Of a stretch of DNA of 64,000 bases, positions 47,861-55,262 are shown piece by piece (position 1 is the stretch's first letter; each line of letters opens with the position of its first letter). The notes beneath the pieces are model-generated. The model did no database searches. It saw only the letters and a program-made list of their open reading frames with translations, and was not told the origin of the DNA. The position numbers and the translations under genes were made by a program. This DNA is from a virus. The stretch is taken from positions 1-64,000 of the IMG/VR virus record IMGVR_UViG_3300035670_000108, one strand, 5' to 3'.

Positions 47861-48613
47861 TTAGGCCGTTGCTTTTGCCAGTTCGGCCGCTTTCGCTTGC
47901 GATTCGCCCCGGCTTTTCGCATTGGGCTTGCCGGCGGCCGTGTTGCCGCGGCCTCTTTTCTCTGCCTTTTCCAGTGCAGCAGCAGTGCGCCGGTCAATTT
48001 CGGCCGCGATACGCTTATTTAATTCGTGCAGGTCTGCCGAACTGAAGGCTGCGAGTTGTTCCATAATGGCGCCGATAGAATCCACGCGCGGCGCGTTTTT
48101 ATCCGATACCGATACGGCAGGGCCTTTGCCAGTGGCGGCCGGTTTAGAGGCGGCCGGTTTAGCAGGGAAAAGGCGCGCATTGACTGCATTAAGCGCCTTT
48201 TGATCGTGGCCTAGCGCGGCCTTTACTTCGCCTTTCGTCGGCTTTTCCAGAATGATGACGTTTGCTTTACAGGCGCCACGATCAAGCGCGATATAGCAGA
48301 CGGCCGGCCGGGACTCTTCTGCAATGGCGCCCCAAATTTGGCGAACATGCGTGGCGATACTGTTAGCAATGCGTGCCCAGCTCTCGGCGTCAATTTGTTC
48401 TTTTTTGGTCAATTGTTCGGCCAACTGGACAAAAACGCTTTCCAGCGTAGTCCCGATGACCGGCACGGGCGAAGCGAAGAGGGCGCGCACCTGGTCGGCT
48501 AGTTTGCCGCGTGCTTTATCGGCTTGCGTGGCGGCCTGCACAATGGCGGCGGCACTGCCGTTTACTTTTTGAACAGCGGCGGCAACGGCTTTATTTTGGC
48601 TGGTGGTTTGCAT
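47861..48613 (-). CDS. hypothetical Ala/Lys-rich protein, 250 aa
   Basis: The N-terminal two thirds are helical (AVAAAVQKVNGSAAAIVQ). Residues about 150-170 are a Pro/Ala/Lys linker, and the C-terminal part is a helix (SADLHELNKRIAAEI) plus a disordered basic tail (KAEKRGRGNTAAGKPNAK). The helical-then-basic layout is reminiscent of H-NS-like or silencer-type proteins, but the DNA-binding motif is absent. It is the first large gene of the leftward early transcript. GC content is lower than for its neighbours. Confidence 0.6.
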   Translation of the reverse strand: MQTTSQNKAVAAAVQKVNGSAAAIVQAATQADKARGKLADQVRALFASPVPVIGTTLESVFVQLAEQLTKKEQIDAESWARIANSIATHVRQIWGAIAEESRPAVCYIALDRGACKANVIILEKPTKGEVKAALGHDQKALNAVNARLFPAKPAASKPAATGKGPAVSVSDKNAPRVDSIGAIMEQLAAFSSADLHELNKRIAAEIDRRTAAALEKAEKRGRGNTAAGKPNAKSRGESQAKAAELAKATA

Positions 48614-48629
48614 GGTATGGACTCCGGTA

Positions 48630-48701
48630 TTAGATAAGGCGAAGAGCGCGAGCGATGAAATAGGCGGCCGGTATGCAAAGCGCGACGATTACTAGTTCCA
48701 T
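48630..48701 (-). CDS. very small membrane peptide, 23 aa
   Basis: MELVIVALCIPAAYFIARAL and three more residues, a single hydrophobic helix with Arg at its end. AAGGG lies nine bases before the ATG. First possible gene of the leftward transcript. Only a spaced ribosome site and composition support it. Confidence 0.4.
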   Translation of the reverse strand: MELVIVALCIPAAYFIARALRLI

Positions 48702-48730
48702 GCTGCGGCCCTTCTGTTAGGTTTGCCGGT

Positions 48731-48747
48731 CTGCAAAGTGTTTGCAG
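48731..48747. repeat. palindrome, copy 19
   Basis: CTGCAAAGTGTTTGCAG, one base off, at the right end of the repeat-bearing region. Confidence 0.8.
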
Positions 48748-48985
48748 CTTCCGGTCTGGCTTGTGACCGGCTCATAAATGCACCCGGCACGCCCTACACA
48801 TAGCAGAAGGCGTGCCAACTACGAAAATCCCTTATAAATCAATGACTTAGCAGTTGGCACAGTTTTTGAGAAGTGACGTAAATGGTCACAAAGTGCTGAC
48901 AATTTGCGTCACATGACCCACCCCCCACTTTTTGTGCCAACTTTCCCTGGTGCGGCCTACTCCCCTCCTCGCGGTTCCCAGAATT
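48748..48985. promoter_or_regulatory. divergent control region with GTGCCAACT repeats
   Basis: Non-coding DNA between the leftward early genes and the rightward operon. GTGCCAACT occurs at 48812 and 48934, with its reverse complement at 48852, so the first two form a 49-base inverted repeat. GTGAC-N7-GTCAC is at 48873-48889. AT-rich DNA around 48830 could hold leftward promoters, but no perfect match was found. Confidence 0.55.
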
Positions 48986-49014
48986 TTGCCAATCCCAACT
49001 GTACGGAGTACACT
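48986..49014 (+). promoter_or_regulatory. sigma-70 promoter for the rightward operon
   Basis: TTGCCA (48986-48991), 17-base spacer, TACACT (49009-49014), 61 bases before the first gene. The -10 box overlaps the operator-like palindrome. Confidence 0.75.
49000..49012. promoter_or_regulatory. operator-like palindrome TGTACGGAGTACA, copy 2
   Basis: Same 13 bases as 17851-17863. Binding here would block the -10 box. Confidence 0.7.
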
Positions 49015-49074
49015 GCCACAGGCCCCGCCATTGCCCTCATACACAGGCAATGACCCTTCCCCAGGAGATCGACC

Positions 49075-49557
49075 ATGACCGAGACCACCACCCCCGCCCC
49101 AACCCAGATTGGCGTGCAGCTGCGCTACCGCCTCCCCGGCGCCTCCGCCGACATTGACCTGCTGTTCGTCTCGACCGCTGACAAGGCTGAGCATGTCCGT
49201 GCCCTGCTGGCAGGCGAGCTGGAGCAGGAGCCGGTAGTCGATGCCGCGCCCCTGGCCCCCGCCGCCATGGCCCTGATCAATGCCCTCCACCGCATCCAGG
49301 CCCAGCTCGACGAGGACGAGGCCCGCATGGAGGACGGCGGCATCCACAACCCGATCGCCGGTACCAACATCGCCAGCTCGTGCTTCATCGCCGACCTCCG
49401 CGCCCTGGGCAGCTCGCCCAAGCAGGTGGCCCTGCTGCTGGCCTGCAACACCGGCTTCTACAACACCGACAACAACCCGGAGATCTTCTTCAGCCGTCGG
49501 CGCTTCGCCCCGGCGCCGAACTTCTACGACCTGGCACTCGAGGGGGTCAGTGCATGA
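49075..49557 (+). CDS. hypothetical protein, 160 aa
   Basis: First gene of the rightward operon, with CAGGAG upstream and a small ATTGCC/GGCAAT hairpin in the leader. An acidic helical protein (ALINALHRIQAQLDEDEARM), ending in an aromatic region. No family recognised. ATGA overlap with the RdgC gene. Confidence 0.75.
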   Translation: MTETTTPAPTQIGVQLRYRLPGASADIDLLFVSTADKAEHVRALLAGELEQEPVVDAAPLAPAAMALINALHRIQAQLDEDEARMEDGGIHNPIAGTNIASSCFIADLRALGSSPKQVALLLACNTGFYNTDNNPEIFFSRRRFAPAPNFYDLALEGVSA

Positions 49558-50591
49558 GCACCAACCTATGGCTGCGCAAGGCCCTCCCCTACCGCCTCAC
49601 CAACGACGTACCGCTGTTCATGGCCCGCGGTCTGCTGGGCGAGTCCAGTTGGGAGGTTCACCAGGAGCTGAACAAGGCGCTCAACCAGCGGCCGGCGCGG
49701 GCGCCCGCGAGCAACGAGCTGAGCACCTATGGCTTCGTCGACCCTTTCCCGCCTCGCGCCATCACCCTGGCTGAGGTCAACGAGGAGCCGACCCTGGAAG
49801 AGACCATCGACGCGCCACCCCTTGCCCAGCTGGTGCGCCCCATCAACAACGGCGAGTTCCTGGTGGTCTGCGCCGAGTACCAGTACCGCGACCTGAAGAC
49901 CCAGGTGATCAAGCGCGAGCTGAAGCTCAAGACCGACAAGATCGAGTTCGAGCAGCAGCGCAAGGTGTACAAGAAAGAGCGCGACCAGCTGAAGGACGAG
50001 ATCGTGCAGCAGCTGTTGCCACGGGCCTTTGTGCTGGCGCGGCGCACCCCGGCGATCATCGACACCCAGCGCGGGGTGATCTGGGTCGGCTCTGGCACGG
50101 CCAAGGCGGCGGAGGATCTGCTCAGCACGCTCAGGGAGTGCCTGGGCAGCCTGCCGATCCGCCCGTACCAGGTGAAGATCGCGCCGTCGGCCTCGTTCAC
50201 TGACTGGGTCCGCGAGGGGAAATGCCCGCAGGACTTCCACCTGCTCGACCTGGCGCTGTTCGAGGACACCAGCGAGGACGGTGGCAAGGTCGGAATGATC
50301 CGCCAGGACCTCACCGGCGAGGCGACCCAGATGGTGGTGGCCGAGGGCAAGATCGCCACGAAGATCGCCATCGCCTACCAGGACAAGGTCAGCTTCGTGG
50401 TCAACGACAAGCTGCAGTTCACCTCCATCCGCTTCGAGGATCTGCTGGCGGATCAGGCCGCCCAGGAGGGTGGCGATGATGCCCACGGCCAGCTGGAGGC
50501 GTCGGCGCTGATCACCGGCAGGACGCTGCGGGATATGCTCGAAGAACTGTCGCTGAACCTCGGCGGCGAAGAAATTCCACAGGGGATCTGA
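49554..50591 (+). CDS. rdgC: RdgC-like recombination-associated protein
   Basis: A 345-residue homologue of RdgC. MSTNLWLRKALPYRLTND matches the usual MWFKNLxxYRLT start, ELSTYGFVDPF the ExxxxGWVPP region, VIKRELKLKTDKIEFEQQRK the long central helix, and LLPRAFVLARRTPAIIDTQ the LLPRAFxxxxxTxAyID motif. RdgC forms a ring around duplex DNA and inhibits RecA. A phage copy may protect replicating DNA or steer recombination. Coupled to the gene before it (ATGA). Confidence 0.85.
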   Translation: MSTNLWLRKALPYRLTNDVPLFMARGLLGESSWEVHQELNKALNQRPARAPASNELSTYGFVDPFPPRAITLAEVNEEPTLEETIDAPPLAQLVRPINNGEFLVVCAEYQYRDLKTQVIKRELKLKTDKIEFEQQRKVYKKERDQLKDEIVQQLLPRAFVLARRTPAIIDTQRGVIWVGSGTAKAAEDLLSTLRECLGSLPIRPYQVKIAPSASFTDWVREGKCPQDFHLLDLALFEDTSEDGGKVGMIRQDLTGEATQMVVAEGKIATKIAIAYQDKVSFVVNDKLQFTSIRFEDLLADQAAQEGGDDAHGQLEASALITGRTLRDMLEELSLNLGGEEIPQGI

Positions 50592-50592
50592 G

Positions 50593-51063
50593 ATGAACGG
50601 ATATGAGCTGACGCTGGGAATCCTGGGGATTATCGTGATCGGCGTGGTGCTGGGGCTGTTCTGGTGGGGCGTGAATCGCTGGGCAGCTGGAGGGGAGGAA
50701 GCGCGCGAGCGTGAGGATCGCCAGGAGGGGGTCAAGCGCGCTGCCCAGGCAGAGATGGCACGCTCGCGTGGGCCGAAGGTGGTGGAGGGCAAGGTCAGGC
50801 GGGAGCTGTCGCCTATGTACAGGGGCGAGGCACCGGGGAGGTCTGGGTTGTCGGTAGGGGAGGGGGTTCCCCTCCGCCCGGAAAGGGGCCAGGTCTACGA
50901 CCCACTGCACCCCTTGAACCCGATCAGCCCGATTTCACCGTTCAACGTGGGCGATCGCGGGTCTGCAGATTGCGCTCCGAAGCACGACGGCGGGGAGGGT
51001 TACGGCAGTAGCTCGCCGTCCTGCAGCGATAGCAGCAGCTCGTCTCCGAGCAGTAGCGACTGA
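50593..51063 (+). CDS. single-pass membrane protein, 156 aa
   Basis: Residues 5-27 (ELTLGILGIIVIGVVLGLFWWG) form one membrane helix. A basic helical part follows, and a disordered C-terminus ends in a Ser-rich run (SSSPSCSDSSSSSPSSSD). Unknown role; inner membrane, most of the chain probably cytoplasmic. Confidence 0.7.
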   Translation: MNGYELTLGILGIIVIGVVLGLFWWGVNRWAAGGEEAREREDRQEGVKRAAQAEMARSRGPKVVEGKVRRELSPMYRGEAPGRSGLSVGEGVPLRPERGQVYDPLHPLNPISPISPFNVGDRGSADCAPKHDGGEGYGSSSPSCSDSSSSSPSSSD

Positions 51064-51066
51064 CCG

Positions 51067-51100
51067 ATAGGGGTCTTTTCAGGCCCCTATTCGCTGTTTT
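51067..51100 (+). terminator. probable rho-independent terminator
   Basis: Stem ATAGGGG / CCCCTAT with a ten-base loop, followed by TCGCTGTTTT. A second small stem (AGACC / GGTC) with ATTTTT follows. Confidence 0.6.
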
Positions 51101-51242
51101 AGACCGAAATAGGTCATTTTTCATGCAAAAGACAAGCAAAATCGGTGAAATTGCCTCAAAAACAGGGCAAATCGCCTCGTTTTCGTGCGATTTTACTGCG
51201 TTTTGCTCGATATTTTCTTCGCTCACGGAGGGCTTCTGAGCC

Positions 51243-51932
51243 ATGTCAAACCTTAACTTCGAGCAGAAACAAGCGTGCCGGACCAACCCGCTGGCCGCCT
51301 ACCTCGCCAAACGCATCAACTGGATGATCCTGCTGGTCACCGTGCTCAACCTGTGCACGATCGGCCTCGCAGCGCTGGCGGCGGTATACGGGGCCGGTGG
51401 CACCTCGTCTGAAATCGTCCACGCTCTGCACCTGTGGGCCTTCGGCCTGCTGGCGATCAACCTTCTCAGCGGCCTGGTGCTGATGGCCGAGCTGTTCTGG
51501 ATGCGCCAGCATCAGATCTCGCCTGAGAGCTTCTGCAGTCTGGGAGAGCATCAGCCTCCCGCTGAGGCGGTGGAGGAGTCCACAGACGGATCGTTCCTGG
51601 CCAAGGGTATCAACCACGACTGGCGCGAGTTCGTGCAGGGCGCCCGCCGCTTCGCCAGCTACGCCGGCCGCAACCATGGCGCCGGCCGCACAGCGATGGA
51701 GAAGGAATACAACCGCTCGATGGAGATCCAGGCCAAGGCCCTGGCAGACCTGGTCGAAGCCCTCTCCTTGTCCATCGAGGAGAAACAGCAACTGGGCTTC
51801 CACGGCAGCCAGGTGGGGTTCCGCCAGAAGGAGATGACCACCCGCACGCTGCAGCGGGTCACCCGCACCGCCCAGGAGGCTATCCGGGCTCTGCACGGAA
51901 AAGGCCGGCGCAAGCCCCTTGCCAAATCCTAA
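51243..51932 (+). CDS. two-helix membrane protein, 229 aa
   Basis: Membrane helices at about residues 27-50 (MILLVTVLNLCTIGLAALAA) and 66-85 (LWAFGLLAINLLSGLVLMAE), then a soluble helical domain ending in a basic tail. GGAGGG lies about ten bases before the ATG. It follows an AT-rich gap of 180 bases. Function unknown; membrane adaptor or exclusion are only guesses. Confidence 0.7.
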   Translation: MSNLNFEQKQACRTNPLAAYLAKRINWMILLVTVLNLCTIGLAALAAVYGAGGTSSEIVHALHLWAFGLLAINLLSGLVLMAELFWMRQHQISPESFCSLGEHQPPAEAVEESTDGSFLAKGINHDWREFVQGARRFASYAGRNHGAGRTAMEKEYNRSMEIQAKALADLVEALSLSIEEKQQLGFHGSQVGFRQKEMTTRTLQRVTRTAQEAIRALHGKGRRKPLAKS

Positions 51933-51946
51933 TTGCCCGCTATGAT
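51919..51946 (+). promoter_or_regulatory. sigma-70 promoter at the end of the membrane protein gene
   Basis: TTGCCA (51919-51924), 16-base spacer, TATGAT (51941-51946). The transcript would end at the terminator 52027-52055 after about 100 bases. Confidence 0.6.
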
Positions 51947-51952
51947 GGCAAC

Positions 51953-52056
51953 TGACCCCGCCAAGGAAGGCGACGATTTGGCGAGATCGAAGGGTCATGG
52001 AGGGAGCGGAGGCGCCAGGATGGCAGAACGGGGTGGCTAAGCCACCCCGTTTTTTA
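51953..52056 (+). ncRNA. candidate small RNA of about 100 nt
   Basis: Bounded by a promoter and a strong terminator, with no gene that has its own stop. It can fold an internal stem around CGCCAA / TTGGCG (51960-51983) and has a G-rich middle. It may merely be a leader; sense to no other gene. Confidence 0.4.
52027..52055 (+). terminator. strong rho-independent terminator
   Basis: Stem ACGGGGTGGC / GCCACCCCGT with a TAA loop and six T. Confidence 0.9.
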
Positions 52057-52085
52057 TGGACAACTGGTTGCCCAATTGCCATGAT
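52057..52085 (+). promoter_or_regulatory. possible promoter for the packaging operon
   Basis: TGGACA (52057-52062), 17-base spacer, CATGAT (52080-52085), just after the terminator and 32 bases before the next start. An ATTGCC...GGCAAT inverted repeat covers the -10. Confidence 0.45.
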
Positions 52086-52116
52086 AAGTGGGCAATTACC
52101 CACATACGAGGCAACC

Positions 52117-52416
52117 ATGTCCGAGAAACGTAAGCCAGACCTCACCCTGGTGATGCAGCCTGCCAACGGTACGAAGGTCCGCTACGAGATCTTCGACGGC
52201 TCGCAATTCATCGACCGCATGCAGAAGGTGCCCTTCTTCCACGCGGAGAACCCCAACGTCCAGCTGTCCCCGGTCGACCTGGAGAATCACCACTTCGTGC
52301 GCGTGCGCGTGGACGGCGTATGGCTGCCGAAGGGTACCCGGGCGATGTTCCCCATGTGGCGGGTGGCCACACTGTCGGCCCAGCACATGCAGTCCATGCT
52401 CGGGGGTGACGCATGA
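52117..52416 (+). CDS. hypothetical protein, 99 aa
   Basis: A beta-rich small protein. The ATG at 52117 has GAGG upstream; a longer in-frame reading from 51997 crosses a terminator and is not used. Overlaps the next gene by ATGA. Unknown. Confidence 0.7.
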   Translation: MSEKRKPDLTLVMQPANGTKVRYEIFDGSQFIDRMQKVPFFHAENPNVQLSPVDLENHHFVRVRVDGVWLPKGTRAMFPMWRVATLSAQHMQSMLGGDA

Positions 52417-52775
52417 AAGCCCTGCTCGCCTGGTTCGTCATCGGCCTGACCTTCAACACCCGTATGGTCTACATGATGATGTCGGAGATCTCCAAGCGCC
52501 GGGCCTTCAACGGCACCAACCCACTTCTGGTCATGTTCGACGGTTTCCTCCTGACCCTGGCCGGCGTGCTACTGTTCGCCCTGCCGGTGGTGGCGATCGT
52601 GTTCTTCCCCGTTACCAGCCTCTGGCTGGTGGTGATGAACCGCCGCGAGTGGCACCAGATTCGCAACCTGACACGCGAAGGGCGGGTTCAATGGGCATCT
52701 GGGACAATCGCGGAGCCTGCCACCGCCGGCCCCGAACCTGAGCCTACCGTGGAGGAACCGCAGCATGGGCAGTAA
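52413..52775 (+). CDS. two-helix membrane protein, 120 aa
   Basis: A first hydrophobic part (ALLAWFVIGLTFNTRMVYMM), then a longer one (LLTLAGVLLFALPVVAIVFF plus VTSLWLVV), and an acidic Pro-rich C-terminus. Upstream of the terminase genes and overlapping the next one. Unknown. Confidence 0.7.
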   Translation: MKALLAWFVIGLTFNTRMVYMMMSEISKRRAFNGTNPLLVMFDGFLLTLAGVLLFALPVVAIVFFPVTSLWLVVMNRREWHQIRNLTREGRVQWASGTIAEPATAGPEPEPTVEEPQHGQ

Positions 52776-53382
52776 GGGTGGTTTCTCCCTGGAAGAGCGT
52801 CTGCTGCAGAACGCCGTAGACACCGTGGTGAAGAACCGGGACGAGTACGAAGTTCCTGTCCTGATCCACCTGGTGCAGGCGGTGGTAGAGCGCAAGGATC
52901 TGGCCCCAGGCCTGTACCGCATCCTCGCCGCCGCGCTGACCACCGACCAGCTCAAGGAAATGGGGCTGCACGTCGGCGGCATGGCCGGTACCGGCGACGA
53001 CGTCATGAACTACCTGACCATGCCGAAGCTGCACCGCACCTTGTTGCGTGGCATCCAGCAGATGCAGGAAAAGCTCATGCCGGGCGGTTTCCTGATGACC
53101 AGCAAGGACGTCGACCACACCGACGCCACCCGCATGCTCCGCGACTGCACCACCCAGCTGGAGAAGGTCTTGCGCCTGACCAAGTCGGCCCGCGCCAACG
53201 CCGAGGTGCTCCGCCTGAAGGAAGCCCTGGGTGACGGTCTGAAGGCGATCGCCGCCGAGATGGGCAAGGAGCATAGCGCGCGGGCCTACGAGATCATGAC
53301 CGCCGCGATCAACGCCAGCCTGACCAAGACCCAAGTGGCGCTGGACATCGAGATGAAGGACGCCGAGGAGCTGACGGGTTGA
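52765..53382 (+). CDS. probable terminase small subunit
   Basis: A 205-residue helical protein, directly upstream of and overlapping (TTGA) the large subunit gene. No HTH can be pointed out with confidence. Size, helical nature and gene order are those of small terminases, which bind the packaging site and load the large subunit. Confidence 0.6.
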   Translation: MGSKGGFSLEERLLQNAVDTVVKNRDEYEVPVLIHLVQAVVERKDLAPGLYRILAAALTTDQLKEMGLHVGGMAGTGDDVMNYLTMPKLHRTLLRGIQQMQEKLMPGGFLMTSKDVDHTDATRMLRDCTTQLEKVLRLTKSARANAEVLRLKEALGDGLKAIAAEMGKEHSARAYEIMTAAINASLTKTQVALDIEMKDAEELTG

Positions 53383-55232
53383 GCAACAACAAGCTCCTCG
53401 AGGATTTCAAGGGTGGCGCCGTCGGCGCCAACCTGATGGCACAGCTGCACTCCTCGGTGTACGGCGCCACCGACTTCAGCCAGCTCTCCACATGGCTGGA
53501 GCAGAACACCCGCCACCCCTTGCGCCCCAAGCAGAACTGGACGTTTGCCGAGCACGAGTACCAGATCGACATCCTCAACTCGACCTGGCACGAGGAGTTC
53601 TACCAGAAGTGCTCCCAGGTAGGCGCCTCCGAGCTGTTCGTGCGCATGAAGCTGGCGATGCTGGGTATCAGCGAGGCCATCACGATCATCTACGTGCTGC
53701 CGACCCGCACCTTCGCCCTGCGCTTCGCCAAGGGCCGGGTTGACCCGGTCATCGAGAGCAGTGACGCGCTCAAGGCCATGCTCAACAAGGACGTCAACTC
53801 GTCCGAGATGAAGCAGTTCGGCCACAGCTTCCTGTACATCACCGGCTCCTTCGGCCAGTCGTCCGCGATCTCGATCCCGGCGCAGGCGCTGTTCTGGGAC
53901 GAGGTCGACTTCTGCGACCAGCAGAACCTGACCACCTTCCGCAGCCGGATGGGCCACTCCAAGGAAGACGACCTCTGGTTCGTCCGCGGCTTCAGCACCC
54001 CCACGGTCTTCGACTACGGCATCAACGCCTACTACAAGAAGGGCTCCCAGGCCTTCTACGGCGTGTGGTGCAACCAATGCCGCGACTTCGTCGAGGTGCA
54101 GTTCATGCGAGACGTGGTCGTGCCGGGCTTCGACCGCGACATGAAGGAGTGGGGCAAGGATTGCCTGGACGACCCGGCCCTGGACATCGACGCCACCTTC
54201 TTCCGCTGCAACTGCTGCCAGCAGCAGATCCCCTGGAAGAACTTCCTGGACCCGGCCAAACGCCGCTGGGTGCATACCTTCCCCGAGCGCAAGATCCGCT
54301 CGCGCCAGATCAGCCCCTTCGACGTGCCGGAGATCAACAACCCGGCGCGGACCCTGCGGCACGTCGCCGACTACGAGGTCACGGCCGACTGGGTGAACTT
54401 CAAGGTAGGCCTGCCCTTCGAGGACGCCAGCTCCAGCTTCCTGGTGGAGACGGCAGAGTGGGGCAAGGGATTCCAGATCTCGCCACCCTTGTCCCACCGG
54501 GAGCTGGATCAGCTGGTGAAGGAGAAGGGCATGCAGGACAACCTGCCGGCCTTCCTGGAGTGGCTCTTCGAGCAGCCTCAGATCGCCAGCTCCTGCACCA
54601 TCGGCATGGACGTGGGCAAGCTCTCCTGGATCACGGTCCAGGCCGTCGGAGGGGTCGCCCGCCACCTGGTCTTCGCCGAACGCGCCCAGGCTGCCAGCGG
54701 TAACCTGCTGTTCCGCTACCTGTATATCTTCCACACCTTCGGCTGCGTGTTAGGGGTGGTCGACGCTGGCCCAGACTTCACGCTGAGTCAGAGCCTGGTC
54801 CGTGCCCTGCCGGGCCGTATCTACGCCTGCTACTACGCTACGGCCAAGGACAACCAGCTGCAGCGTTTGAAACTCGACCAGGAGCAGGGGATTGTCACTG
54901 CATTGCGGACCCGCACCCTGGATATGCTGGTGCGCGCGTTCAATAGCGGTAAGATTGCGCTGGCCAAGCTGGCCGAAGAGGCGGCGATCAAGTCACACCT
55001 GAAGGCCCTGAAGCGTGTCACCGAGATGGAAGACGAGGGCGAAAAGGGCAACATGGAGAAGGCTAAGTGGGTGTCCACCGGTGACGACCACTTCGGCCAC
55101 TCCCTGGTTTACTCGAGTATCGCCGCCGACCTGGTGCACAGCATGGACGGCCTGGAGGCGCTCGACCGCGCCGGTGGGGCCCACAAGCTCGGTGTGCTGC
55201 CGAATGTTGGCAGGTTGAAGATCCACCGCTAG
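53379..55232 (+). CDS. terminase large subunit (GpA-like)
   Basis: A 617-residue protein starting with TTG: GAGGAG lies eight bases upstream and it overlaps the preceding stop. The ATPase domain has a QVGASE Walker A-type loop (residues 80-85) and Walker B LFWDEVDF (171-178). Two Cys pairs (WCNQC, CNCC) near 230-290 may bind zinc, as in GpA-type terminases. The nuclease domain has the acidic residues in GMDVGKLSW near 405 and VVDAGPDF near 465. It drives DNA packaging and cuts concatemers. Confidence 0.85.
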   Translation: MSNNKLLEDFKGGAVGANLMAQLHSSVYGATDFSQLSTWLEQNTRHPLRPKQNWTFAEHEYQIDILNSTWHEEFYQKCSQVGASELFVRMKLAMLGISEAITIIYVLPTRTFALRFAKGRVDPVIESSDALKAMLNKDVNSSEMKQFGHSFLYITGSFGQSSAISIPAQALFWDEVDFCDQQNLTTFRSRMGHSKEDDLWFVRGFSTPTVFDYGINAYYKKGSQAFYGVWCNQCRDFVEVQFMRDVVVPGFDRDMKEWGKDCLDDPALDIDATFFRCNCCQQQIPWKNFLDPAKRRWVHTFPERKIRSRQISPFDVPEINNPARTLRHVADYEVTADWVNFKVGLPFEDASSSFLVETAEWGKGFQISPPLSHRELDQLVKEKGMQDNLPAFLEWLFEQPQIASSCTIGMDVGKLSWITVQAVGGVARHLVFAERAQAASGNLLFRYLYIFHTFGCVLGVVDAGPDFTLSQSLVRALPGRIYACYYATAKDNQLQRLKLDQEQGIVTALRTRTLDMLVRAFNSGKIALAKLAEEAAIKSHLKALKRVTEMEDEGEKGNMEKAKWVSTGDDHFGHSLVYSSIAADLVHSMDGLEALDRAGGAHKLGVLPNVGRLKIHR

Positions 55233-55262
55233 AATCCGCTGCATCCATAGGGAGATGGTCAA

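Noticed and set aside
28355-48747. CRISPR array made of the palindromes
   Set aside because: The spacing is irregular (26 bases to several kb) and whole genes lie between copies; there are no uniform spacers and no cas genes.
53286-54734. 482-aa minus-strand frame over the large terminase
   Set aside because: Antisense to a clear terminase gene; no recognisable domain.
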